The translations under genes and the position numbers were made by a program. Below are positions 52,726-60,482 of a stretch of 64,000 nt of DNA, in pieces (the stretch's first letter is position 1; each line of letters starts with the position of its first letter). Under the pieces are notes generated by a model. The model was not told the DNA's origin, did no database searches, and worked only from the letters and a program-made list of their open reading frames with translations. The DNA is from Bradyrhizobium cajani (GTDB lineage Bacteria; Pseudomonadota; Alphaproteobacteria; Rhizobiales; Xanthobacteraceae): NCBI RefSeq assembly GCF_009759665.1, contig NZ_WQNE01000020.1, forward strand, positions 89,197-153,196, in the 5' to 3' direction.

Positions 52726-53663
52726 CAGGCTTCGTTCCCGCGTTTGGAGACATCGCGCAGGATGAAGATCGCTGCGATGGCGAGGATCGGCACCATGAAC
52801 AGCGAGACGCTGGCGCCGAGTGGGATGTCGCTGCCCTCGATGCCGACCTTGAAGGCCCATGTCGCGAAGATATGCGTCTGGTCCAGCGGGCCGCCCGAGG
52901 TCAGGATGCGCACGATGTCGAAATTGGCGAAGGTCACGATCAGCGAGAACAGCGCCGTTATCGCGATGATGTTGCGCATCATCGGCAGGGTGACGTACCA
53001 GATCTTCTGCCACCAATTGGCGCCGTCGATTGCCGCAGCCTCGTAGAGCTGGTCGGGGACCGACTTCAGCGCGGCCAGATACATGATCATGAAGAACGGC
53101 GCGCCGTACCAGATGTTGACGAGGATGACGGAAAAACGGGCCCACAGATTGTCGCCGAGCCAGTTGATCGGGCCGATGCCGAAGAAGGAGAGCGTGTAGT
53201 TGAAGGCGCTGTAGGAGGGGTCGAACAGCCACAGCCAGGCCAGCGTGCTCATCGCTGGCGGGATGACCCAGGGCACCAGCAGCATGCCGCGCCATTTGCG
53301 CTGGCCCTTGGCCGGAATGTTGTGGACGAAATGGGCGACGATGAATCCGATCAGCGCCTTGAAGAACACGGCCGTGACGGCAAAGATGCAGGACTGCTTC
53401 ACAACCATCCAGAACGTGTCCCGCTTGAACAGGAACAGGAAGTTGCCGAAGCCGACGAACTTCTGCATCGACTTGTTCAGCGTCGCGAGATGGACGGAGT
53501 AGACGGCGGGATAGAGTACGAGCAGCGCAATCAGCAGGATCAGCGGCAGCGTCAGGAAGAACGCGACCGTCGATTTTCGTCCCAGTGCATTGCGAAGGCT
53601 CGTCGACTTGCGCGCGCGCGCCGCACGGACTGTGGGACCTTGCTCAACGACGGCATCGGCCAT
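52725..53663 (-). CDS. Carbohydrate ABC transporter permease, MalF type
   Basis: 312 residues with six membrane helices, the first after a basic cytoplasmic tail (about 30-52: VAFFLTLPLILLIALLVLYPAVYSV). The EAA motif is LYEAAAIDGANWWQKIWYVTLPMMRN (about 210-235). ATG 53663 (MADAVVEQGP) was preferred to the longer frame reaching 53738. It forms the membrane pair with the next gene. It lies 129 nt after the binding-protein gene, a normal gap for differential expression in such operons. Confidence 0.92.
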   Translation of the reverse strand: MADAVVEQGPTVRAARARKSTSLRNALGRKSTVAFFLTLPLILLIALLVLYPAVYSVHLATLNKSMQKFVGFGNFLFLFKRDTFWMVVKQSCIFAVTAVFFKALIGFIVAHFVHNIPAKGQRKWRGMLLVPWVIPPAMSTLAWLWLFDPSYSAFNYTLSFFGIGPINWLGDNLWARFSVILVNIWYGAPFFMIMYLAALKSVPDQLYEAAAIDGANWWQKIWYVTLPMMRNIIAITALFSLIVTFANFDIVRILTSGGPLDQTHIFATWAFKVGIEGSDIPLGASVSLFMVPILAIAAIFILRDVSKRGNEA

Positions 53664-53792
53664 GGCATAGCTTTCTCGAAAATTGTCGACTGGCGAAGCC
53701 GGCCCGATCGGTCGGCTTCCTGCGATAGGCGGCGGCACGTGATGTGTGGCGGCTCACGCATCAAGCGTGAGCCGCCTCGCACATACCCGGCA

Positions 53793-55133
53793 TCAACTCC
53801 GCATGAAGCCCTCGCACTCGCCTTCGGCCCAGGCGAGCGTGGCCTCCATCTTTTCGCCCTGCGCATAGCGCAGTGCCATCTTGGTCAACGTCGCCTGGAA
53901 GTAGATCTGCTGCGCGACCTTGGGCGGCGCCGGAGACGCTGCGATCGACAGCGTCTGGTGGTTGTTGGGGTTCGGATAGTGATAGAGTGTCCCCTTCGGC
54001 GGCCCTTCCTCCGCCCAGGTCTTCAGCGTCGTCATGTTGGCGTAGGCGGGCAGGTCGTAGCCGCCGCTCGCCGCGACGAATTTCTCGATCGATGCCGGCT
54101 GCGACAGATAGGTCAGCAGGCTCTTGGCCGCCTCCTTGTTCTTGCTGAAGCTCCAGAGCCCCCAGAAGTACGGCAGGAAGGGTGCGAAGCGTCCCTTCGG
54201 GCCGGCCGGGAAGCCGTGCGTCCAGCACTGTTCGGCGACCTGCGGTGCGTCGCGCCTGGCGACCGCCCAGGCGCTCGGCGGGTTGAGGATCATCGCACCG
54301 CGGCCCGAGATCAGCCATTTGTTGTTGGAGGCGTCGTCCCAGGACGGAGCATCCGGCGGCAGGAAGGCGATCAGCTTCTTGTAGTATTCGAGGGCCTGTC
54401 GAACGGCATCGGTCTTCACGGTGACGTCGCCCTTGGCGTTGACGAGTTCCGCGCCGAATGACTGGAAGATCGCACCGGCCGTGTCGACACTGTCGGTGGT
54501 TTCGCCGAGGCCGATCCCGAACGGGTTGCCGCCCTTCTGGCAGGCCTCGGCCGCCTTCAGGAAGGTCTCCATCGTCCAATTGTCCGCCTTCGCAGGTGCG
54601 CCCGCCGGGTACATTTCCTGGACGTCGATGCCGGCGTGCTTCTTCATCAGATCGATGCGGGAGCAGGGGCCCTTGATCTGGCTTCCGGGGGTTGCGGGCA
54701 CCGCAAGCCATTTGCCGCCGGCCTGACCAAGATATTTGGTGGTGCCGTTCACCTCGCCGTTCTGCTTGATGAGCGGCTCCATGACGTCGTTGACCGGCTC
54801 GAGACTCTCCGCATAGGCGTGCGGCCACCAGGTCGGCATCTGCAGGATATCGTGGCCAGATTTGGCCTGGGCTTCGGCTGCGACCGTGAGCTGGATCTTG
54901 TTGTTGTTGCTGGTGATGTAGTCGATCGAGACTTCGACCTTCTCCTTTTCGCCCCAGGCCTTGACCATGGTGGTGGAGGCGTCGTTGGCACCCGGCACCC
55001 AGTGGTCCCAGAAGCCGATCGAGATTTTGCCGGCGGCGTAGGCACCCCGGACATAGGGCGCCGTGATCAGCGCCGCGGAGGACATTGCAGTGGCAGCCAC
55101 AAATTGACGTCGCGTCAGTGTCTTGCGTGACAT
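53793..55133 (-). CDS. Carbohydrate ABC transporter binding protein with Tat-type signal
   Basis: 446 residues of the extracellular solute-binding family 1 (maltose type). The N-terminus MSRKTLTRRQFVAATAMSSAALITAPY carries a twin-arginine-like motif (TRRQF) before a hydrophobic segment, suggesting Tat export. The mature part starts near GKISIGFWDHW. Later segments GHDILQMPTWWPHAYAESLEPVND, and NKWLISGRGAMILNPPSAWAVARRDAP match sugar-binding proteins (by segment). First gene of the five-gene leftward operon. GAGGAA lies about 6 nt before ATG 55133. The sugar is not predictable. Confidence 0.92.
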   Translation of the reverse strand: MSRKTLTRRQFVAATAMSSAALITAPYVRGAYAAGKISIGFWDHWVPGANDASTTMVKAWGEKEKVEVSIDYITSNNNKIQLTVAAEAQAKSGHDILQMPTWWPHAYAESLEPVNDVMEPLIKQNGEVNGTTKYLGQAGGKWLAVPATPGSQIKGPCSRIDLMKKHAGIDVQEMYPAGAPAKADNWTMETFLKAAEACQKGGNPFGIGLGETTDSVDTAGAIFQSFGAELVNAKGDVTVKTDAVRQALEYYKKLIAFLPPDAPSWDDASNNKWLISGRGAMILNPPSAWAVARRDAPQVAEQCWTHGFPAGPKGRFAPFLPYFWGLWSFSKNKEAAKSLLTYLSQPASIEKFVAASGGYDLPAYANMTTLKTWAEEGPPKGTLYHYPNPNNHQTLSIAASPAPPKVAQQIYFQATLTKMALRYAQGEKMEATLAWAEGECEGFMRS

Positions 55134-55201
55134 CTCGTTTCCTCGCTTGGGTTTTTTTGTTCTGGTGTTTCCTCTGAACTCTTCCGAGTTTTTGCTTGGC
55201 T

Positions 55202-55242
55202 TTTCTTGTTGGAGTTTCTTGTCGGACGTTTCTTGTCGGTGC
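55202..55242. repeat. Three tandem direct repeats upstream of the sugar ABC operon
   Basis: TTTCTTGTTGGAG, TTTCTTGTCGGACG and TTTCTTGTCGGTGC follow each other directly (55202-55214, 55215-55228, 55229-55242), 69-109 nt upstream of the binding-protein start. On the operon strand they read as repeated CCGACAAGAAA. Phased direct repeats before a transport operon suggest regulator binding sites or an RNA leader. The rest of the 498-nt interval 55134-55631 shows a T-rich run (55145-55200) and no gene I can support. Confidence 0.5.
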
Positions 55243-55631
55243 CGTCAGCTTCGATGGCAGATCGCGATACTCGGCAAATTGGTAGCGCGATCAGATCATG
55301 ATTGACCGCGTCTGTCGAGAAAGCCGAAGGAGGATTGTCTAGAACTAACGTTGTGCCTGCAAATGTCGCGGCCGCTTTCCGTGTCGCGCGCCAACGTGAA
55401 CCGCCGTCGCTCGTTTTGCGACGCACACTTCGAGCAAGCCTGGCCCGGAGGATCCGTGCGCAATTACGCCGCAGTTTCGAATAAGCCTGCATAACCGCTT
55501 CGCACGAAAGACTTTTCGGACGTGGACAGCGATTGGCTCCGGCTGGACCGCGAAGCGGCGAAAACGATAGAGTTGCAACAGCGGCTGGCTCCGACCCGGA
55601 CAGGCCAGTCAGATCGACGATGGAGACGAGA

Positions 55632-56414
55632 ATGATCAACCCGGCGCCTTCAGCACGGCTTCACATCCGGCGATGGCTCGCGCTGGGGTCCGTGCTCGCG
55701 TTGCTGTTCGGCGCAGCCGCGGTGGCGAACGCTCAGGGCTTGGTCAAGGGTGTTCAGGATGGCGCCGCAGCCGGGAACAAGGCGGCCGGTCCGGTCGGTG
55801 GCGTGCTCGGCGGCGCCATCGGCGGCGTGGTCGGGGTCTTCACCGGCGTGCTCGGCGTCGGCAACAACAATGCCAACCAGGCGCCGGCTGCCAAGGATTC
55901 AAGCAAGGATGCCAAGCAGTCGGGCGGCAAGGACAAGGATGCCAAGAGCGCCAAGGCCGGGAAGGGCGCCAAGGCGAGCAAGGAAGCCAAGAACGCGCCG
56001 CAGGACACCAAGGACAATAAGGACGTCACGGTCCTTACCCAGCCCGGCGCGCCGCAACAGACCGCCGAACAGATCGTCGCCAACAGCGATTCCTACATCG
56101 AGCGGATCAAGACCGAGTTGAACCTCACGCCTGATCAGGAGAAGCACTGGTACGGCTTCTCGAGCGCCATGCACTACCTGGGGCATAATGGTGCGGAGCG
56201 GCTCAACCTGCGAGTTGCGCGCGCCAAGCGGGATCCGCCCGACGACATCATCGAGCAGATGCGCAACGAGTCGCAGTTCCTGATCGACCGCGCCGCCGAT
56301 CAGCGCAACGTTGCCGATGCCGCCGAACCGCTCTATTCGAGCCTGGACGACAAGCAGAAGCAGGTCTTCATCCAGGAGATGGTCCGTCTGAGCCACGAGC
56401 GTGGGCTGGATTGA
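55632..56414 (+). CDS. Exported Spy/CpxP-like LTxxQ-motif protein
   Basis: A 260-residue protein with a signal peptide (about 1-33: RRWLALGSVLALLFGAAAVANA). A Gly-rich hydrophobic segment (AAGPVGGVLGGAIGGVVGVFTGVLGVG, described by its ends, residues about 50-76) and a Lys/Ala/Asp-rich linker follow. The C-terminal helical LTxxQ domain (about 160-255: YIERIKTELNLTPDQEKHWYGF) has NLTPDQ as its motif. Relatives are periplasmic chaperones. ATG 55632 is preferred since GGAG lies 7 nt before it; ATG 55620 is also in frame. The Gly-rich stretch resembles glycine-zipper membrane-inserting segments. Confidence 0.8.
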   Translation: MINPAPSARLHIRRWLALGSVLALLFGAAAVANAQGLVKGVQDGAAAGNKAAGPVGGVLGGAIGGVVGVFTGVLGVGNNNANQAPAAKDSSKDAKQSGGKDKDAKSAKAGKGAKASKEAKNAPQDTKDNKDVTVLTQPGAPQQTAEQIVANSDSYIERIKTELNLTPDQEKHWYGFSSAMHYLGHNGAERLNLRVARAKRDPPDDIIEQMRNESQFLIDRAADQRNVADAAEPLYSSLDDKQKQVFIQEMVRLSHERGLD

Positions 56415-56525
56415 TCAAGTTGAATCGGATTGAGGCCGCTTGAATTAACGCCGGCTGCCACGAATTCGTGAATCCTCCCGCAGTTTGGGTTATGGTTAGC
56501 TTCACGTGATGGCTGCGGGGTTGAT

Positions 56526-56903
56526 ATGGCGGACGGACTCTCCGTTTTCCTGGTCGAAGACGAGGCGTTGATCCGGATGATGATCGCCGACATGGTCGAG
56601 GAACTCGGCCACCATGTCGTTGCGGAAGCGGACAATGTGCGGGACGCGAGCGCGTTTGCGATGACCGCGCAATACGATTTCGCCATCCTCGACATCAATC
56701 TCATGGGCCTCTACGTCGATCCCGTCGCCGACCTGATCGAGCGCCGCGGAAAGCCGTTTCTGTTCGCCACCGGCTACGGGCCGGAATTGCTGCCGTCCTT
56801 GCTCCGCCGCAGGCCTATCCTGCGCAAGCCGATTTCGATCGATCAGCTCAAGGCCATGATCGACTCGCTGTTTCCCGAAGCCACAGCGAAGACGCCGCAC
56901 TGA
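56526..56903 (+). CDS. Single-domain response regulator (CheY-like receiver)
   Basis: 125 residues, one receiver domain: acidic pair in VFLVEDEALIRMMI (about 7-20), phosphoacceptor Asp about residue 56 in FAILDINLMG, the switch Thr in LFATGY and the conserved Lys in ILRKPIS. No output domain. Stand-alone receivers of this type in rhizobia often act as phosphate sinks or feed histidine kinases of the HWE/PhyR network; no kinase gene is adjacent. It lies 111 nt after the Spy-like gene. Confidence 0.9.
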   Translation: MADGLSVFLVEDEALIRMMIADMVEELGHHVVAEADNVRDASAFAMTAQYDFAILDINLMGLYVDPVADLIERRGKPFLFATGYGPELLPSLLRRRPILRKPISIDQLKAMIDSLFPEATAKTPH

Positions 56904-56997
56904 GCGACGGCGAAGACGCTGCCGGCTTGCGAGGGATCGTTAACGGAATCGCGGTCGATTGCGCGGCTGCCGCGAGCAGCACGCGATCCCGCAAGTC

Positions 56998-57216
56998 TCA
57001 GTTGCGTCCATTCCTCAGCACGGTGGCAATGGTGAGGGCCGTCATGGCGGCGCGGTCCGAGGCACGTTGCGCGGCGAGCCTGTCGCGCGCCTTCTCCTCG
57101 ATCAGGAGCTCGATCAGGGCCAGCCGCTTGTCCTCGTCGTCCGCCTCGGTCAGCAGGCGGTGATAGCGGTGATAGTCGAAGCCCGAATCCTGATTGCGCC
57201 CATCCGGTTTACGCAT
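56998..57216 (-). CDS. Small helical hypothetical protein
   Basis: A 72-residue soluble, mostly helical protein: MRKPDGRNQDSGFDYHRYHRL then LTEADDEDKRLALIELLIEEKARDRLAAQRASDRAAM (by segment), ending in a weakly hydrophobic helix TALTIATVLRNGRN. No family recognised. Start ATG 57216 follows a G-rich stretch (GGGGGCG); 57240 is an alternative. It lies between the receiver gene and glucokinase on the opposite strand to the receiver. Confidence 0.6.
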   Translation of the reverse strand: MRKPDGRNQDSGFDYHRYHRLLTEADDEDKRLALIELLIEEKARDRLAAQRASDRAAMTALTIATVLRNGRN

Positions 57217-57353
57217 GTCACGCCCCCGCAACTTCACCACGCACGGTTGAATTGTTTCTCATCGGAAACGTGCAGGCAAGCACGATCGTGGGTGGAACCC
57301 TGCGTTTGCTGAATCAGCTGTGAATTGCCGGAACCGGCGGACGGAGGAGGCGA

Positions 57354-58328
57354 TCAGGCCAGATTGTGGTCGGCGAACATCTTCAGGCCGACGAAACTTG
57401 CGTCGGGCTTCACGACGAGCCTGGTCGGGATGTTGCGCAAATAATCCTGGAAGCGCCCCTTGGCTTCGAAGCGTGCCCTGAACGCAGAGGCCGCAAGGAA
57501 CTCGGGGAAGCGCGGGGCGATTCCGCCGGCGACATAGACGCCGCCGCGTGCACCGAAGGTCACCGCGAGATTGCCCGCAACCGAACCGAGGATGGCGCAA
57601 AACATCTCCAGCGTCGCGCGGCTGACCGCACAATCGCCGTCCAGGGCCGCCTTGGTGATGGCCGCTGCATCCCGTTGCGGCACTTTCGCGCCATCGACTT
57701 CGGCGAGTGCCTGATAGAGATTTTGCAGTCCGGAGCCGGACAGCGCGCCGCGTTCGATGGAGACGTGGCCGAGGCGTCGGCGCAAGGTGGCGATCACGCG
57801 TTCTTCGCGCTCGTTCTCCGCCGGCAGGGTCGCGTGTCCCGCCTCGGTGACGACGGCGAGCCGTGCGCCATGGCGCTCGACGAGACAGGAAACGCCAAAG
57901 CCGGTTCCGGGCCCGACCACCAGCAACGGCTCTCCGGGGAGGCCATCCTGTCCGCCGAGCGGGATCAGGTCGGCAGGCTGCAAGGCGGGCAGGGACCAGG
58001 CCACCACCTCGAAATCATTGAGCACGTGGACGCTGTCGAAACCAAGGGCGGGCTGAAGCTCGTTGCCGTCGATGACCCACGGGCTGTTGGTCATGACGCA
58101 GCGGTTGTTGGTCACCGGACCCGCGACGGCCAGCACGGCCCTGCTGGGGGGCTCGCCGCCGTGCCGTACCAGAACATCGGCGATGGCCTCCCGGACGGTC
58201 GGGAAGTCAGCGACCTTCACGTAATCGATCGGCCCGGTCTGGGCGGCCTGGCTTAGCGCGAAGCGCGCATTGGTGCCGCCGATATCGGCGAGAAGAATAT
58301 GTCCTGTCCTGCCGATATTCATGTCCAT
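57354..58328 (-). CDS. glk: Glucokinase
   Basis: 324 residues. The ATP phosphate loop is LLADIGGTNARFAL (about 12-25), and the glucose-binding and catalytic region is NDFEVVAWSLPAL (about 97-115) with Asp as base. VVGPGTGFGVSCLVERHG and EAGHATLPAENERE carry the glucose-contact residues of bacterial Glk. It phosphorylates glucose to glucose-6-phosphate. Stands alone on the minus strand, divergent from pncA. Start MDMNIGRTGHILLADIGGTNARF fits the family. Confidence 0.93.
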   Translation of the reverse strand: MDMNIGRTGHILLADIGGTNARFALSQAAQTGPIDYVKVADFPTVREAIADVLVRHGGEPPSRAVLAVAGPVTNNRCVMTNSPWVIDGNELQPALGFDSVHVLNDFEVVAWSLPALQPADLIPLGGQDGLPGEPLLVVGPGTGFGVSCLVERHGARLAVVTEAGHATLPAENEREERVIATLRRRLGHVSIERGALSGSGLQNLYQALAEVDGAKVPQRDAAAITKAALDGDCAVSRATLEMFCAILGSVAGNLAVTFGARGGVYVAGGIAPRFPEFLAASAFRARFEAKGRFQDYLRNIPTRLVVKPDASFVGLKMFADHNLA

Positions 58329-58574
58329 CTGGCTGCCGCGGCCTTGCCGGCTCGCGGGAACCCTTTCCTCCGCTGCATCGACTTTTTAGAATCCGTCCTT
58401 GGGTGCAGCTAGTCAACACGGATTAGGTCAAACCGTTGCATTCCGAGGGCGACGGCTGCGCCGCTCGCGCGATCTCGCCGCATGGAGCGGTGGTTGCGAA
58501 GCCGCGCGGGAAGATCGACATTGGAGGGAGCGTTCGGCGCTCGTTCCGCCGGACGGATGGAATGGGGCCTTGCG

Positions 58575-59201
58575 ATGAAGATTTCCAACCGCGACGTGCT
58601 GCTGGTGATCGACGTGCAGAACGATTTCTGCACCGGCGGGGCGCTCGCCGTTCCCGACGGCGAGAAGGTCGTGCCTGCCATCAACCGCATCGCCCAAAAA
58701 TTCGCCAATGTGGTGCTGACCCAGGACTGGCATCCGAGGGATCACGTCTCTTTCGCGCCGAACCATGCGGGCAAGCAACCGTTCCAGACCATCGAGCTGA
58801 ACTATGGCACCCAGGTGCTCTGGCCCGCGCATTGCGTGCAGGGCACGGCGGGCGCCGAATTCCATGGCGATCTCGACCTCACCCGGGCGAGCCTCGTGGT
58901 GCGCAAAGGCTTCCGCCGCGGCATCGATTCGTATTCGGCGCTGTTCGAGAACGACCACCGGACGCCGACGGGCCTACTCGGTTATTTGCGCGAGCGGGAT
59001 CTGAAGACCGTCTTCGTCGCCGGTCTGGCGCTCGACTATTGTGTGCGATTCTCGGCGGAGGACGCCCGGAAGGCGGGGTTCGAGGTGGCCGTCATCGAGG
59101 ACGCCTGCCGTGGCATCGACCTGGACGGCTCGGTGGCTGCGGCCCATCGGAGCTTTGCGGAGCTCGGCATTTCGGTGATCAGCTTCGAGGCATTCCTGTG
59201 A
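58575..59201 (+). CDS. pncA: Nicotinamidase (bifunctional nicotinamidase/pyrazinamidase)
   Basis: 208 residues of the isochorismatase-like hydrolase fold. Catalytic Asp is in DVQNDF (about residue 13), the metal-binding residues are in DWHPRDHVSFA (about 51-61), a Lys follows in VVRKG, and the nucleophilic Cys is in GLALDYCVRFSAEDA (about 155). It turns nicotinamide into nicotinate. It is followed at 17 nt by the PhaC-like gene and then nadE, giving an NAD salvage group. ATG 58575 (MKISNRDVLLVIDVQNDF) is the family start; upstream in-frame ATGs (58557, 58482) are atypical. Confidence 0.92.
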   Translation: MKISNRDVLLVIDVQNDFCTGGALAVPDGEKVVPAINRIAQKFANVVLTQDWHPRDHVSFAPNHAGKQPFQTIELNYGTQVLWPAHCVQGTAGAEFHGDLDLTRASLVVRKGFRRGIDSYSALFENDHRTPTGLLGYLRERDLKTVFVAGLALDYCVRFSAEDARKAGFEVAVIEDACRGIDLDGSVAAAHRSFAELGISVISFEAFL

Positions 59202-59218
59202 GGATCGCGAGATAGGGC

Positions 59219-60334
59219 GTGGTGGAGAAAACGGACAAGCAGCGAAGACGACCGGATCAGGCCCCCGACGATCCGCTGCTATGGCCGTTTGCGGCGGCGC
59301 GTTTCGCCATGGATGCCTGTTTCTGGTGGCTGGAGCGCGGACCCGCGGAGCAGGGGGACAGCAATCTGCCATGGACGACGTCCAACACGGTTGCGCTGGA
59401 GCTTGCGACCATGCGCCTGCGCGATTGCACACAGTCGCGGTCCGGTCAGCCGGCGCTGGTCTGCGCACCCTATGCGCTGCATCGGGCCCTGATCGCCGAC
59501 TTCGCGCCCGGCCACAGCGTGGTGCAGTCGCTGCAGCACGGCGGCATCGGCCGGGTCTATCTCACCGACTGGCGGTCGGCTACGCCGGACATGCGCTATC
59601 TCTCGATCGACAGCTATCTCGGCGATCTCAACGTCGCCGTCGACGAGATCGGCGCGCCGGTCGATCTCGTCGGATTGTGCCAGGGCGGCTGGCTGTCGCT
59701 GCTCTATGCGGCGCGCTTTCCGGCCAAGGTGCGGCGGCTGGTCCTGGTCGGCGCGCCGGTCGATCTCTCCATCAACTCCGCACTGTCGCGGCTGACCCGC
59801 AACGCGCCTGAAATGGTCTACGACCAGCTCGTCGCGCGCGGCGGCGGCAATGTCAGCGGCGAGGAGATGCGGCGGCTCTGGTCGAAGACGCCGGGTCCCG
59901 ACGATGTCGCGCTGGCATTGCAGAGAGACCTCTCGGACGAGGAGGGGAGAGCGTTGCTTGCGCGGTTCGATCGCTGGAACGCGGAGATGCTTGACCTGCC
60001 CGGGACCTATTATCTTGAGATCGTCAACCGGATTTTCCGGGAGAACCGGATCGCGGGCGGCAAGTTCGTTGCTCTCGGCCGCGAGATCGATCTGAAGGAC
60101 GTCAAGGCGCCGGTGTTCCTGCTGGCCGGGCTCGACGACGACGTCGTGCCGGCCGCGCAGGCGCTCGCCACCGCGGGTCTGCTCGGCACGCCGCCGGCCT
60201 TCATTGCTGCGGCCTCCGAACCGAGCAACCATCTCGGCCTGTTCATGGGCGCGCGGACCCACGCGCATGCCTGGCCCCGGATCGCCAAATGGCTGCGCGA
60301 CGATCTGTCCGGCGTGCTGGCCCGCCGCGCCTGA
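59219..60334 (+). CDS. Alpha/beta hydrolase with PHA-synthase-like Cys nucleophile (PhaC-like)
   Basis: 371 residues with the lipase-like box GLCQGGWLS (nucleophilic Cys about residue 153), as in polyhydroxyalkanoate synthases and depolymerases. An Asp/His pair lies at the usual spacing (LLAGLDDDVVPAAQ; SNHLGLFMG near the C-terminus). DWRSATPDMRYLSIDSYLGDLN fits the PhaC central region, but the length is shorter than PhaC and the usual N-terminal domain is cut. Function uncertain: a small PHA-related enzyme or an esterase. It starts GTG (59219 or 59222) 17 nt after pncA, hence likely co-transcribed. Confidence 0.75.
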   Translation: MVEKTDKQRRRPDQAPDDPLLWPFAAARFAMDACFWWLERGPAEQGDSNLPWTTSNTVALELATMRLRDCTQSRSGQPALVCAPYALHRALIADFAPGHSVVQSLQHGGIGRVYLTDWRSATPDMRYLSIDSYLGDLNVAVDEIGAPVDLVGLCQGGWLSLLYAARFPAKVRRLVLVGAPVDLSINSALSRLTRNAPEMVYDQLVARGGGNVSGEEMRRLWSKTPGPDDVALALQRDLSDEEGRALLARFDRWNAEMLDLPGTYYLEIVNRIFRENRIAGGKFVALGREIDLKDVKAPVFLLAGLDDDVVPAAQALATAGLLGTPPAFIAAASEPSNHLGLFMGARTHAHAWPRIAKWLRDDLSGVLARRA

Positions 60335-60482
60335 CATCGCCACGCGCAGCGCAGGTCGGCGCGCAACTCCGTTATGCATGACGGCGGATGGTCTGCACGG
60401 GGCCAGGTCGATGGGTTACATATGGTCCAGAGCCGACGGCTGAGGCTGCCGGCTCGCGACGAGATTAAGGGTACAGCGCTCG

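Noticed and set aside
51814..53295. Long leftward frame extending the MalG-type permease to 493 codons
   Set aside because: The upstream portion lies out of frame over the MalF-type permease gene; the permease starts at ATG 52725 with the usual N-terminal helix.
55115..55639. Leftward 174-codon frame over the gap upstream of the sugar-binding protein gene
   Set aside because: The product is Lys/Arg/Ser-rich without a hydrophobic or family pattern, overlaps the binding-protein start and covers tandem repeats; more likely the promoter region.
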